Source of the DNA: Marinomonas balearica
GTDB lineage: Bacteria > Pseudomonadota > Gammaproteobacteria > Pseudomonadales > Marinomonadaceae
Length of the DNA stretch: 64,000 nucleotides
Assembly: GCF_004362145.1 (NCBI RefSeq)
Contig: NZ_SNXC01000012.1
Span: 1 to 64,000 of the forward strand
Reading direction: 5' to 3'
Below the pieces are notes generated by a model. That model was not told the DNA's origin and searched no databases. It saw only the letters and a program-made list of their open reading frames with translations. Positions 21,088 through 34,203 of the stretch are shown in pieces. The position numbers and the translations under genes were made by a program. Position 1 is the first letter of the stretch. The number at the start of each line of letters is the position of its first letter.

Positions 21088-21672
21088 CTATCGTTTTTGA
21101 TGTTTTTCCCAATTTTCCAGACGAGCTCTCTCACTTTTTCGGAATAAAACATAGACAGCACCAAGCCCACCGTGGTGGCGCTGCGCTGAATGAAAAGCCA
21201 TTACATCATCTAAATCACGCAGCCATTTATTGATGTAACTCTTGATAGTGGCTTGATTGCTTGGGTCAGGCTCACGATCGCCTTTGCCATGAACAATAAT
21301 CGCAACTCGGATATCGTGCTTTATACAATCTTCAACAAACTGAAAGACTTGCTGACGCGACTGCTCAACTGTGCGACGGTGTAAATCCAATCGTGCTTCA
21401 ATACCGTATTTACCCTGTCGTAAGCGTTTAAAAACGCCGTCCTGAACGCCGTCTTTCTTATACTCCAACATGTCATTCGGATCGACTTTCAGCACATAAT
21501 CATGAGAAAGATGATTACGATCTGCCTCTACAGCCACTTGCGCAGCCAGTTTTCTCGCATCGTAATCAACAGGCACACCTTTCTTAGCAAGATAAACTTC
21601 GTCTTTCTTTAACGGTGTTACCCCTTCTACTTCCTGAGCAAAAAGGGAAAAATCATCATCGTCGTCTGCCAC
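21088..21672 (-). CDS. smrA: Smr-domain protein SmrA
   Basis: A 194-residue stand-alone Smr protein, of the group described as DNA nicking endonucleases or RNA-acting factors. The N-terminal FSLFAQEVEGVTPLK pattern resembles E. coli SmrA (YdaL). The Smr domain (about 90-180) carries LDLHRRT and VHGKGDRE, the two signature motifs, then HGGLGAVYVLFRKS. Length fits SmrA (187) and it lacks the MutS2 domains. It stands alone between the PreP-like gene and the chemoreceptor. The in vivo role is uncertain. Confidence 0.88.
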   Translation of the reverse strand: MADDDDDFSLFAQEVEGVTPLKKDEVYLAKKGVPVDYDARKLAAQVAVEADRNHLSHDYVLKVDPNDMLEYKKDGVQDGVFKRLRQGKYGIEARLDLHRRTVEQSRQQVFQFVEDCIKHDIRVAIIVHGKGDREPDPSNQATIKSYINKWLRDLDDVMAFHSAQRHHGGLGAVYVLFRKSERARLENWEKHQKR

Positions 21673-21857
21673 TCAATACCCCAAACACAAGCGACGCATT
21701 AAGTTAACAATGCACCCTCATGAAGATAAATAAAACGTTAACAAGGGATTTTACGCGAAAAAGCGGATAACAGAAAATTTGATTTATGTTTCTCCTCATG
21801 AGCATGCTTAGGAAAACACTGCCCAAAATGAGTGAACTCACATATATGTTCATTCAT

Positions 21858-21883
21858 AAAAAAGGGCCAATTAAGGCCCTTCC
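21858..21883 (-). terminator. Terminator after the chemoreceptor gene
   Basis: Minus-strand stem AAGGGCC/GGCCCTT with loop TTAATT, followed by T5. It starts about 40 bases after the stop of the chemoreceptor gene. Confidence 0.85.
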
Positions 21884-21920
21884 ACTCTACCCACTTCCCG
21901 TATTTTTCTACTCGAAACGA

Positions 21921-23831
21921 TTAATACTCAAAAACCGCTCTTTTAAGCTTAAAGTACGACAAAGAGTTCTTTTGAGATTCCGCTAATTCAGACAAATCTC
22001 GCGATGCTTGCAAGGTTTCATTTATTGATGTCATGTTTTCACTGACAGAATCAAACGTTTGAGTAGTAATTCGCCCGATATCTTCCGTAACGCTCAATTG
22101 CTGATGCGATGCCGCAGCCACTAACGTATTCACATCCGAGATAGATTGAACCGCTTGCGAAATGTCTTCAAACGAATCTTTTACTTGCGTCGCCAATGAA
22201 ACCGAACTTTTGATCAGCTCAACATTATTACCCATATTGTTATTCGCGCGCTCAGATTGCGATTGCAGCTTTTCAATAATTTCCTGAATGTTCACAGTCG
22301 ACTCTTGTGTTTTAGACGCAAGGTTACGCACTTCATCGGCAACAACAGCAAAACCTCGACCCTGCTCTCCAGCACGAGCCGCTTCAATGGCTGCATTCAG
22401 CGCCAGCAAGTTAGTCTGCTCAGAAATTCCGCTAATCACTTCCGTTACACTGCCGATTTCAAGCGCAAACTGGCGCAGCTCATCCACAATGTGTGCGGTT
22501 TCAGCAAACGAAGCATTAATACGGTTAGTTAAATCAATGTTTTTGTCTAGCGTCTGATTACCACTCGCGACATTCTCTTGTGCTCGCTTCGCGGCATCTT
22601 CTGCAACGACGGCTTTTTCACTCACTTCCTGAGAAGCGGAGTTTAGCTCTCGAAGGGAAGAGGTAATTTGCTCTATTTGCTCCAACTCTGACTTAGCATT
22701 CGCCTGTGTGTTTTCCATCACAGAGTTTAACTGTGTCGATGCGGTAGACACATTTTCAGAGATTCCATAAGACGTTTTGATCAAAGACGTTAACTGATGA
22801 GATAAATCGACAAAAGATTGATAAATACCCGTTTCATCACCTTTGCGAGTAATATTACGGCTAAGGTCGCCCTTTGCCATCTCCTCAAGCAATTCGGCGA
22901 TTTCACTCGGCGTGCCGCCCACGGGTTCCAACACAAGCCTTTTAATCATTACATACAGAACGCCCATGGCAACAACAAGGCTGATAAAACCTAAAAGAAG
23001 AGAGAGAAGCAACTGCTGCTCAGCGGCGGCATAAATACTGTCGTCTTCTGTTAAAACAACAAACTGCCAATTTGTGATATCCAATTCCCCCCAGAACCCT
23101 GTAAGGTTCACTTCACGGTCGAGAACCGGAGAAAAAGTCGAATAAGAAAGTTCTCGGTTACTTTCATTCAATCCTTTGTAATACGGACGAAGTTCAAAAA
23201 GGTTTTTTTCTATATCCTTCGGGTTTGGTGCATGTAAAATAGTGCCATCTGAAGTATAAAGATACATGCCTTTCCGCTCAGAATGCTCTTCCAATACCGC
23301 ACTTAATAATACAGTAGAAACGACAGCGAAATTTTCATTGATCTTGTACGACATCGCGATCACTTCATTACTGGTTAATTTAGACTTAAACGGTTTTGAA
23401 ATGTAGGATTTATTCCCGCCTTGGAACAGCTCTGTATAAAAAGGGCGTTTTAGTTCTTTGGCATTAAAACCAAACTTTGCTCCGGTCGGCCCTCCAAAAA
23501 GCTCTCCCTTTTTATTAAGTATCGCAATGCCATCCGTAATACTTTTCTGAGACCGAATCAATGCATTCAGTTGATTCAAGCCACGCTCTGATAAACGATC
23601 ATTGGCAATATCGCGATTCGTCACGTCAATCGAAGACAGCATTTTTAAATAACCGCTTACACGTGTCGTTAATTCTGCGGATATTTCAGCGTTCTGAGTT
23701 TGTAATATGGACTTATTAAGTGCCACTGATTCTCTTTTAAATGAGATGTAGTTCATCGTCGCAAACAAAACAACGATCATAAAAATGATAGCACTTAGAG
23801 TGCCAAAGAGTTGTACTCGAAATTTATTCAT
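21921..23831 (-). CDS. Methyl-accepting chemotaxis protein
   Basis: A 636-residue inner-membrane chemoreceptor. It has an N-terminal membrane anchor (about 8-30), a periplasmic sensor of about 240 residues that looks like a double-Cache (dCache_1) domain, a second membrane segment near 280-300, a HAMP segment ([17 protein letters not shown]), and the signalling hairpin. The hairpin tip [18 protein letters not shown] is intact, followed by [14 protein letters not shown]. The ligand cannot be inferred, though dCache sensors often bind amino acids or amines. I start at the ATG at 23831; a TTG three codons earlier is less likely. No CheB/CheR-tethering C-terminal pentapeptide is seen. Confidence 0.93.
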   Translation of the reverse strand: MNKFRVQLFGTLSAIIFMIVVLFATMNYISFKRESVALNKSILQTQNAEISAELTTRVSGYLKMLSSIDVTNRDIANDRLSERGLNQLNALIRSQKSITDGIAILNKKGELFGGPTGAKFGFNAKELKRPFYTELFQGGNKSYISKPFKSKLTSNEVIAMSYKINENFAVVSTVLLSAVLEEHSERKGMYLYTSDGTILHAPNPKDIEKNLFELRPYYKGLNESNRELSYSTFSPVLDREVNLTGFWGELDITNWQFVVLTEDDSIYAAAEQQLLLSLLLGFISLVVAMGVLYVMIKRLVLEPVGGTPSEIAELLEEMAKGDLSRNITRKGDETGIYQSFVDLSHQLTSLIKTSYGISENVSTASTQLNSVMENTQANAKSELEQIEQITSSLRELNSASQEVSEKAVVAEDAAKRAQENVASGNQTLDKNIDLTNRINASFAETAHIVDELRQFALEIGSVTEVISGISEQTNLLALNAAIEAARAGEQGRGFAVVADEVRNLASKTQESTVNIQEIIEKLQSQSERANNNMGNNVELIKSSVSLATQVKDSFEDISQAVQSISDVNTLVAAASHQQLSVTEDIGRITTQTFDSVSENMTSINETLQASRDLSELAESQKNSLSYFKLKRAVFEY

Positions 23832-24790
23832 TTTAACCAATCCAATAATTTAAGAACGCTCCATGCAGAGCCACAACGAAGAGATTTGTTACACATTATT
23901 ACAATACGCTCTGAAGCGCAGTTGGCGCGGCAACCAGAGCAATCCCCTAGTTTCTCATAGAACTTTAAACGGCGAAACGTAACGCAATGTAACTTTTCGG
24001 AGAAAAAGCGGAGTATCTAGTATTTATTAGGGATTATGAACAACACTCATAAATACCATTGAATATTAGATAAGAAAACGAATCCCCCGCACCACGGGCT
24101 ATTAACAGGAATTAAGAGAGCATTAAGAAATTATAACTAAGAGTAATAATAACAAAGACGGCCTTATTTCATTTACAAAATATAAACGTTATTTCGCGAC
24201 ACTTATTATCAAAAATTTAGACTTAATAAAGCCTTTAAATTACACAAAGTTATTAAATAAAACTCATTATCAATTATAAAAACGATAAGACTTTCTCTTG
24301 CAGAGATTTTAAATAGTTCTAAACCCTTGGTTTCAACTATATTCACAGTTTCAACGATGGAGTATTCTGTTTTTTTAAATTGGCCAAAAGCACGGCAGCG
24401 TATGGACTTTAGTTAGGGAAGGTACGAATAAGCCTTATGAGCTTCAGTCTTATCAGAGAAACAGTCTTTGAAGGCGAAAGTGAGCAGGGATATTGATACC
24501 TTGCAATCACTCTTAACGAAGATAGGTTGCTTCTCTGAAAGACCCAAAGGACGTGGGCTAAGCTCTCTTTAATTCTTTGTTAACTTTCTTGTCAATATGC
24601 TCAATATTGGACAGCGAAACTTACCTCGAATAAAGAAGAGTTATCCACACACTAAAGCCAGTGGACTTATTCACCCCCTCCCTAGTACGATCAGAAAGTT
24701 ATTCGAGCCTATACATTGTCGTTAACTTCGAAAAATGCCCATTAATCCGGATCGTTTATAAACTGAGATATACAGCTCGAAGTATATTCA
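23832..24790. other. Gene-poor A/T-rich spacer upstream of the chemoreceptor
   Basis: About 960 bases with no believable gene. The first 100 bases should hold the chemoreceptor promoter; a flagellar sigma28 consensus is not apparent. The frame from about 24440 to 24560 on the plus strand is open but short and unrecognised. GGAAGGTACGAATAAGCC (24417-24434) resembles an IS5 end. A single DnaA-box match TTATCCACA lies at 24641-24649. The spacer ends at the left repeat of the IS30-family element. Confidence 0.5.
24417..24434 (+). mobile_element. Possible solo IS5-family terminal repeat
   Basis: GGAAGGTACGAATAAGCC resembles the remembered terminal repeat of IS5 (GGAAGGTGCGAACAAG). The bases before it are TTAG, the usual IS5 target tetranucleotide. 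No opposite end and no IS5 transposase frame are visible in the next kilobase, so this would be a solo remnant. The match is short and could be chance. Confidence 0.35.
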
Positions 24791-25867
24791 GCACTTTGGT
24801 TGGCCCTGAATTCAAGTTCGAAGTGCGACACTTTTCATTTCAAGCCGCTAAGCTCATTTCTTTAAATACGACCGCTGGCTGCTTGAACCCTAAGGGCGAT
24901 AATTGATTCTCGTCATCGCCCAGTGAATCATGTCCTCTTCAATCTCTCTTAAATCTGTTCCTTTACGCACATATTGCCTTATTCTCGTTCGCGCCACGCT
25001 CCCAAGAGCTATAAGGGTGGGCAAAATAGACTTTAGTATCCAGCGCTTCTGCAATCTTAGCGTGATGAGAAAATTCTCTACCGTTATCTACTGTAATCGT
25101 ATGCACGTGATCTTTAAAGGGCATTAACAACTCTATTGTCGCTTGGGTGACATCTAGGGCAGACTTTGAATTCACTTTCTTTATCAAGTAAAAACGCGTC
25201 GTTCGCTCAAGTAGTGTGACAATCGAGCCTGTTCCACTTTTACCTAAAACCGTGTCTATCTCCCAATCCCCAAAACGTTTTCGCGTATCGACAATATCAG
25301 GACGTTCCTCTATGGATTCAGCGTTCTTTATAACTTCATCTTTTGTTCGTTTGCCTTTTCGATAGCGCTTATGACCCTGCCTTAAGTGTCGGTAAAGTGT
25401 TCCTTTGCGCCTTTTATCATCATGAATGTATTGATAAATCCACTCATAGCTGACTGGCACACCACATCGCTTCAATACGTTAGATACTTGCTCTGGACTC
25501 CAGTCAAACTCAATAAGAGCCCGTATATAATTGATTGTTTTTGTTGGTATTCGATACTCTTGTTAGGCAAAAAGAATGTGCTTCCTTAGAACAATAGTGT
25601 TTCGCTTGCCTGTTACGCTTTAATTCACGATAAACCGTGGCTTTATGGCACTTAATGGCATTAGCGATATAGGACACTGACATTTTTTGTTCTAAAAGAG
25701 CGGAAATCTGGTATCGTTTCCCTTCGGTCAATTGCTGATAATTCATGTTTGTACTGCTTATTTTTGTGGCGAAAAGAAGTGAACCAACTTCAGCAGTTGG
25801 CTTCTTCTACACCTGTTTTGCAGTGTCGCACTTATTATCTGAATTTAGGGCATACCAGCCAAAGTGC
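24791..25867 (-). mobile_element. IS30-family insertion sequence, inactivated
   Basis: About 1,077 bp bounded by imperfect inverted repeats: 24791-24832 and 25822-25867. Both arms read outside-in as GCACTTTGG, then TGG, CCCT, AATTCA and AAGTGCGACACT with small differences. Length and repeat style fit the IS30 family. It encodes a single transposase on the minus strand that is now split over three frames. I see no clear target-site duplication. The element sits immediately upstream of the LipL32-like pseudogene and may have displaced its promoter. Confidence 0.8.
24853..25746 (-). pseudogene. IS30-family transposase, frameshifted
   Basis: The N-terminal part (25746 down to about 25560) has the IS30 helix-turn-helix sequence: LTEGKRYQISALLEQKMS, then ANAIKCHKATVYRELKRN. 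A frameshift near 25560 moves to the frame of DWSPEQVSNVLKRCGV and the DDE core: GDWEIDTVLG (first Asp), ITVDNGREFS (second Asp) and SSWERGANEN (Glu). A second shift after NEN leads to RQYVRKGTDL and WAMTRINYRP. A small deletion near 24895 then precedes GFKQPAVVF and the end, at TGA just before 24853. Catalytic residues survive, but no full-length protein can be made. Confidence 0.88.
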
Positions 25868-25899
25868 AGCTCAATATTGATGAGGTACGCCACGAAATT

Positions 25900-26524
25900 A
25901 TGACATTGAGTCAGTCACCTCGTATTACCGTGCGTAGCTTTAGCCGCTCTGGCCGGCTGTTCTGCAACAACTCCTCACTTAAAAAGCTCTTTTTCAAGAG
26001 GAATGGCAGGAATCGAAGCCCGCGTACCCTATACAAATTACACAAACTACTTTGGTTACATTGATTCTTCAGTAAAACCAGATGGTAAGTATAAAAACAA
26101 AGATGCATATTACCTTTATGTTTGGGTGCCTGCCGCAGTTGATGAAATTGGTGTATCGATGATCTCACCTTCAACCTCTGCCCCAAGTGATTCAGACTTC
26201 GTTCATAACAACTTTAATGTCGGCATGAAAAATGATGCTGGCAAATTCTTCGATACTTACTTGGCCTTAGATCGCTTAAATATTGTAGACAGCGCTAAAA
26301 TCAAAAATGATGGTGAAGTGCTACAGAACCTTGGCCGTGATGATTAATCCGAACTACCAGCCAACCCTAGCGAAGTGTTAGTGCGTGGCGTCTACCGAAT
26401 CTCTTTTACCTCATTCCGCTCAAGCATCGAAGGTTCATTTGAAGCAACAGTGGGTACAAATGTCCCTGGCGTAAAAATCGCTCCGTCTTTAACAGAGCTA
26501 CACAATCTAGTTAACGCAAACTAA
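25900..26524 (+). pseudogene. LipL32-like surface lipoprotein pseudogene
   Basis: The main frame reads LAALAGC (lipobox, Cys codon 25958-25960), then LKSSF, NYFGYID, AYYLYVWVPA, EIGVSMISPS, a short acidic DD segment, an in-frame TAA (26345-26347), and in the same frame VLVRGVYRISFTSF, GSFEATVG, PGVKIAPSL, ending at TAA 26522-26524. These blocks match, in order, Leptospira LipL32 as I remember it: LKSSF, NYYGYV, AYYLYVWIPA, EMGVRMISPT, LVRGLYRISFTTY, GSFVASVG, GVSPLI. No start codon lies in frame. The ATG at 25900 joins it only through a frameshift near 25925. A terminator follows directly. So it was a lipoprotein gene and is now broken by one frameshift and one stop codon. Confidence 0.82.
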
Positions 26525-26535
26525 CTCAGATTTTA

Positions 26536-26566
26536 AATAAAGGCCCACACGGGCCTTTATTTTTTT
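26536..26566 (+). terminator. Terminator after the LipL32-like pseudogene
   Basis: Stem AAAGGCCC/GGGCCTTT with loop ACAC, then an A/T run including T7. It lies 12 bases past the pseudogene stop, where a functional gene would have needed it, and is still intact. Confidence 0.85.
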
Positions 26567-26905
26567 GCCGCCCAGAAAACAATGCTCTAAACCCCAAAAT
26601 AATAAACCAAGTGGCCTTAACTCACGCTCCGACACATCATCTTGCAACGTAAAATACTCGATATGGATAATACTCTTAGCATTAATGGCGTTATGAACTT
26701 CATCCAATCGGGCCGAGATCTGATTACTATGAAAAAATTCAGGCAAGTACAGTCGAGGTCCCAATAGGTACACCAGACACGCTAAAGTCTTGAATATCTC
26801 GATAAATAGATAATGCGTTCAGAGACTTCGAGCCTCTCAGCGAGCCATTTAGCCGTCGTTAGTCGGCGATTGAAAAATTTAAAAAAGACGATCTGCCCTA
26901 CGCAT
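26567..26905 (-). pseudogene. YafY-like HTH/WYL-domain regulator, decayed
   Basis: From ATG at 26905 the frame reads MRRADRLF, the usual start of YafY-type regulators, then a stop. A shifted frame continues RRLTTAKWLAERLEVSE, RIIYRDIQDFSVSGVPIG, the DNA-binding winged helix. Most of the middle is missing. A third frame carries IHIEYFTLQDDVSERELRPLG and LLFWG, the beginning of the WYL sensor domain. The C-terminus is gone. Frameshifts plus a deletion of roughly 100 or more residues leave it non-functional. Its start lies 41 bp after the VOC pseudogene, and a VOC-regulator pair of this kind is common in proteobacteria. Confidence 0.8.
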
Positions 26906-26946
26906 AGCCACAACCTCAATAAATATCTACCTATCTTTTGTAGATA

Positions 26947-27215
26947 CTAGAGCATTGAACGCAGCGCGACACGACTACCTTCTGAATCCAAAAAGTACGC
27001 GATGTACCCTATTTCCTTAATGCGTTTTAGCATCAGGACTTCACCAGCGGCAGACTCAACTCCCAATAAGATTTCTGAAAGATCATCACCGCCATTCAAA
27101 TACAACGCGCGCCCCTCTTTCGAAGGCGTTTCTCACACCTCTAAAATAATCACCCCCGAACCGCCTACTTTTCATCATGTGGAAATAGCCCCTGCCTCAA
27201 ACCAGCTAGTTCGAT
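26947..27215 (-). pseudogene. VOC (glyoxalase-like) protein remnant
   Basis: The minus frame reads GVIILEV, stop (TGA), ETPSKEGRALYLNGGDDLSE, then ILLGVESAAGEVLM, KEIGYIAYFLDSEG and SRVALRSML before TAG at 26947. This is the C-terminal half of a vicinal-oxygen-chelate protein, with the usual GYIA-FLDxEGxR-ALHS-type end. The N-terminal half is lost and upstream frames contain further stops (about 27190). Together with the following WYL regulator remnant it was once a two-gene unit. Relatives are of unknown substrate. Confidence 0.75.
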
Positions 27216-27250
27216 CGTAAGCGTACGGGCAACCACACCTTGTTTCTCTC

Positions 27251-27349
27251 TCAGAGCGTAATATTCCAAGGTAACAGGTCTTCTAGGCTGTCCCCTACAT
27301 TGCGTTTCGGAAGCTCTTCAAACAACGCCACTAGGTAGTCATAGGGGAT
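27251..27349 (-). pseudogene. IS66-type transposase C-terminal remnant
   Basis: The minus frame reads IPYDYLVALFEELPKRN, then VGDSLEDLLPWNITL and a stop. This matches the end of IS66 TnpC proteins, which typically finish with a PYxYLxxxxxxLP segment and LLPWN. Only about 33 codons remain. It abuts, and slightly overlaps in another frame, the IS3-type fragment, so one element inserted into or recombined with the other. Confidence 0.65.
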
Positions 27350-27839
27350 TCGTAATCATTCCCTTTTTAATGCAGTTCAAAACGGCCATTAGAGGTGGCT
27401 TACCTCCGTTGGCTGTATGTGGTCTTTCGTGATTGTAAAACCATAACCACTCTGTTGCATACTCCTGGACTTCTTCGAGCGTATCAAACAGGTGTTTACT
27501 GACCCAGCCGTATCTCGCTGCTCGATTGTAACGCTCAATATACGCATTTTGTTGAGGGTTACCCGGCTGAATATAGTTTATTCTGATGCCTTTCTCTTTA
27601 GCCCGCTTAACGAACTCCGAGCCGTTGTCGCAACGAAGGGCAATAGGCTTCTTTCGCCACTCCAATAGTTGATTCAGGACGCGAATCACTCTCTGTGATG
27701 GCAAGGAAAAGCCCGCTTCCATCACTAATCCCTCACGCTTAAAGTCGTCGATCACATTAAACAAGAGGCTCTTTCGCCCGTCTGCTAGCAGATCATGCAT
27801 AAAGTCCATTGACCAGACTTGGTTCTGAGGTCTCACCAC
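27339..27839 (-). pseudogene. IS3-family transposase OrfB, truncated
   Basis: A 166-codon open frame holding the integrase core of an IS3-family OrfB: NQVWSMDFMHD (first Asp), IALRCDNGSEF (second Asp), and YIQPGNPQQNAYIERYNR (Glu), then WLWFYNHERPH. The N-terminal third and the partner OrfA are missing; upstream codons run into TAA. The C-terminal ITNPL is read from DNA that belongs to the IS66 remnant in another frame. The catalytic triad survives but no complete element or terminal repeats can be identified. Confidence 0.82.
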
Positions 27840-27960
27840 TAATTACCATTTAGTCCCAAAAGGCTGACAACCTTGGTGGATTGAGTGAGAGCTCGAAGAC
27901 TATAGTCAACTAACTCTCTTATCGCTACCAAGTGTGTCGATTATTATTGAGGTCTAAGAC

Positions 27961-31827
<3,867 letters not shown>

Positions 31828-31829
31828 AT

Positions 31830-32573
31830 TTATTGATGTCCGTACAAAGTCAAAGCGCTCTCTGCAGAGCAATCTACTTGTATAGCTCCACTCTGAATCC
31901 AAATAGCCCGGTCACACAGTTTCATTACTTCATTCGAATCATGTGAAACAAATACAATAGTTACACCTTTGTTTTTAAAACTATGGATAGTTTCATAACA
32001 CTTCTCGCGAAATTTAGCATCCCCAACAGCTAGCACCTCATCAATAATCAGCAACTCTGGTTCTAACTGCGTAATAACCGAAAAACCTAGTTTCGACATC
32101 ATACCACTAGAATAAAACTTAATTGGCTGATCAATGAAGTTACCTAACTCAGAAAATTCAATTATGCGCTCTAAGTTATCGCGAATTTGCCTTTTCGGGA
32201 TACCCATCAAAGTTGCATTAAGAAAAATATTTTCTCTACCAGTTAAATCCGGGTGAAAACCGCCGCCGAGCTCCAACATAGGAGACACTCTTCCTAATAC
32301 CCTAGCACGACCAGAGCTTGGTTTAATCACACCAGCCATCAGAGAAAGCAACGTACTTTTACCCGCACCATTGCGACCAACAATCCCGACACTTTCGCCT
32401 TGTGTTATAGTGAAACTAATATCATCCAACGCCGTAAAAGTTTGTTTTTCCACTCCCCCCATCAATTTGCTAGGAAGACTAAGTAGAGTTTCCCGAAGCC
32501 CTAGTTGATGACTGCTGACTAAATTATAAGTTTTACTCACATTCTGAAATTCAATCACTATATTGCCCATCAA
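31830..32573 (-). CDS. Polysaccharide ABC transporter ATPase (Wzt-type)
   Basis: A 247-residue nucleotide-binding subunit for export of lipid-linked polysaccharide. Walker A is [10 protein letters not shown]; an SSGM stretch ([11 protein letters not shown]) forms the signature region, followed by [12 protein letters not shown] (Walker B) and FVSHD (H-loop). It is close in length to Klebsiella O2a Wzt (about 246). It lacks the C-terminal carbohydrate-binding domain of E. coli O9a Wzt. That fits export without recognition of a capped chain end. Its ATG overlaps the permease stop by 4 bases (ATGA). Confidence 0.9.
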   Translation of the reverse strand: MMGNIVIEFQNVSKTYNLVSSHQLGLRETLLSLPSKLMGGVEKQTFTALDDISFTITQGESVGIVGRNGAGKSTLLSLMAGVIKPSSGRARVLGRVSPMLELGGGFHPDLTGRENIFLNATLMGIPKRQIRDNLERIIEFSELGNFIDQPIKFYSSGMMSKLGFSVITQLEPELLIIDEVLAVGDAKFREKCYETIHSFKNKGVTIVFVSHDSNEVMKLCDRAIWIQSGAIQVDCSAESALTLYGHQ

Positions 32574-33337
32574 CCTAACTCCGCAAATTTAGGGGAGATC
32601 ACTCGATACACATACATCCCAAATATTACTGAGACCAAAGCAGAGAGTGACATACACTCTACATTCAGCAATGGCAACGTACCGTGTAGAAATATTTCGT
32701 GCCAAGACTCTATCAGATACAGCAACGGATTAAGGCTAAAATACAAAACGAACTCCGACGGGACTAAATCTAACGGGTATAGAATAGGCGTTAGATACAT
32801 AAGCAGCATGACAACCAAAGTAGTCACCCGTTCTATATCACGGAATAACATATTGCAAGATGCAATAACAAGAGCTAAACCATAACAAATCAACATCTGC
32901 AAGAGGAACACGATCGGAATCTGGTATAGCCAAGACCAGTAAAAAGCAGGTAAATCGTGGATATATAGGAATAAACTAATAATAGGCACAGACAAAGCAA
33001 AATGAATACCGTCTATGAGAATTAGACTTAGAGGAATATAATACTTTGGGAACACCAGCTTTTTGATCAATGTCATATTGCCGAGGAACGCCCAGCATGA
33101 ACCATTGAGGCCATTACTGACCCACTGCCATGCAAACAAACCACTAATCAGGAAAACGCTGTAATTTTCCATATTTATACGCATGACATGACGGAAGGCA
33201 ACATCAAAAATAATCGCCATGATTAATGGAGTCCCTAGAGACCATATATAACCAAGTACAGTATTCTTGTACTTTATTTTGAAATCTTTTTTTATAAGTT
33301 GCTCTAGAACTTCAACATGCCATTTCACTAACGTCAT
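32570..33337 (-). CDS. Polysaccharide ABC transporter permease (Wzm-type)
   Basis: A 255-residue ABC-2 permease with six predicted membrane segments. It has the family sequence [18 protein letters not shown] near the N-terminus and [24 protein letters not shown] and [13 protein letters not shown] further on, all typical of O-antigen and teichoic acid exporters. It moves undecaprenyl-linked glycan to the periplasm. It heads the five-gene operon permease-ATPase-GT-glf-GT, the same logic as the Klebsiella O1/O2 galactan cluster wzm-wzt-wbbM-glf-wbbN. No JUMPStart/ops element was seen upstream. Confidence 0.9.
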   Translation of the reverse strand: MTLVKWHVEVLEQLIKKDFKIKYKNTVLGYIWSLGTPLIMAIIFDVAFRHVMRINMENYSVFLISGLFAWQWVSNGLNGSCWAFLGNMTLIKKLVFPKYYIPLSLILIDGIHFALSVPIISLFLYIHDLPAFYWSWLYQIPIVFLLQMLICYGLALVIASCNMLFRDIERVTTLVVMLLMYLTPILYPLDLVPSEFVLYFSLNPLLYLIESWHEIFLHGTLPLLNVECMSLSALVSVIFGMYVYRVISPKFAELG

Positions 33338-34203
33338 AAGAGATTTTGCTTTTTAATCCTTAGTTGAGAGTTTTGAGACAACTGGTTTTAAATATATAGC
33401 TATGCTCTCAGCAAGAATAGAGTGCCCAAGTACTCTACCTAAGCAACAGTCGAAGATTGAGAACTACTAATACGAAGCCAATAAAGGCGACGAATAGTAC
33501 CTGTGTTGTTTTAATCTTGCAATATTTTCAGTAGCATAAGATCTTATCATTGTCCTTAAGTTTCTTATCAATTCAATACGATCTAAAAAGTCCAGTCTTT
33601 AGAACATGAACATCTGTCGAGATGAAATATCAGCGAAAGTAGGGTATGAAAGCTAATGACGAATACACTCATGAGGTAATTCAATTAACAGCAATAAAGC
33701 CCTTATAAATAAGGGCTTTATTAAAATTCTTTACAGAATATGTCTCAGGTAAACTCTAGAACGGAAAACAAAGACAAATTCATAAAAAATAGGGTCAGTA
33801 CAGTAAAATTTTTCTTATAAAACAGTACCTAGACCAATTGATCTCATTTCATTTTTTTACATTTATATTATTAAAAGTAAAAAATTAGCCATTTAGACTA
33901 AGACTTGAGCCCCTTCTAGAGTTATACAGTGACTTTAAAGCAGTACAGAGGTACCTAGTCAACTCTATAGAAAAGTGGCCCACATGCGCTTGATCAAGCA
34001 TTACATTAGCCCCTATGCTCAATCAGAATGTTGGGTGATATAGAGCCACCTTGCTCTTCTCAAGAAACCATCAATCAGATCGAAAATATAGCCGCCGATT
34101 GTCAACTGTGGTAAATACTTCTAGTTACATGCATGCGCTGACATAGGCAGATTTTAAAGAGCCATGTGATCAACTTTATCTTTGATACTTGAAGGGAAGC
34201 AAA
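33338..34203. other. Spacer between galactan operon and three-gene module
   Basis: 866 A/T-rich bases. On the minus strand a frame runs from about 33600 to a stop 15 bases before the permease ATG, interrupted by TAGTAG near 33485. It could be the wreck of a further operon gene, but I do not recognise it. A strong stem-loop lies at 33695-33720. The remaining 480 bases hold short frames only. They must include promoters for both flanking units. A TTGTCA/TAGTTA pair with 17-bp spacing (34099-34127) is a weak candidate for the plus-strand module. Confidence 0.45.
33695..33728. terminator. Bidirectional terminator-like hairpin
   Basis: Perfect 11-bp stem TAAAGCCCTTA/TAAGGGCTTTA with loop TAAA, followed by TTAAAATT. 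It isolates the galactan operon side from the three-gene module side. No gene is left just upstream of it on either strand, so it may have outlived its gene. Confidence 0.7.

Noticed and set aside
24641..24649. DnaA box TTATCCACA, considered as part of an origin
   Set aside because: Single copy; no cluster of boxes, no dnaA/dnaN/gyrB or repeat-rich region nearby.
24661..24906. 81-codon open frame on the plus strand
   Set aside because: It runs into the left end of the IS30 element, has no Shine-Dalgarno and no recognisable sequence.
27002..27220. 72-codon open frame on the plus strand
   Set aside because: It is antisense to the VOC remnant, whose minus frame has clear family sequence.
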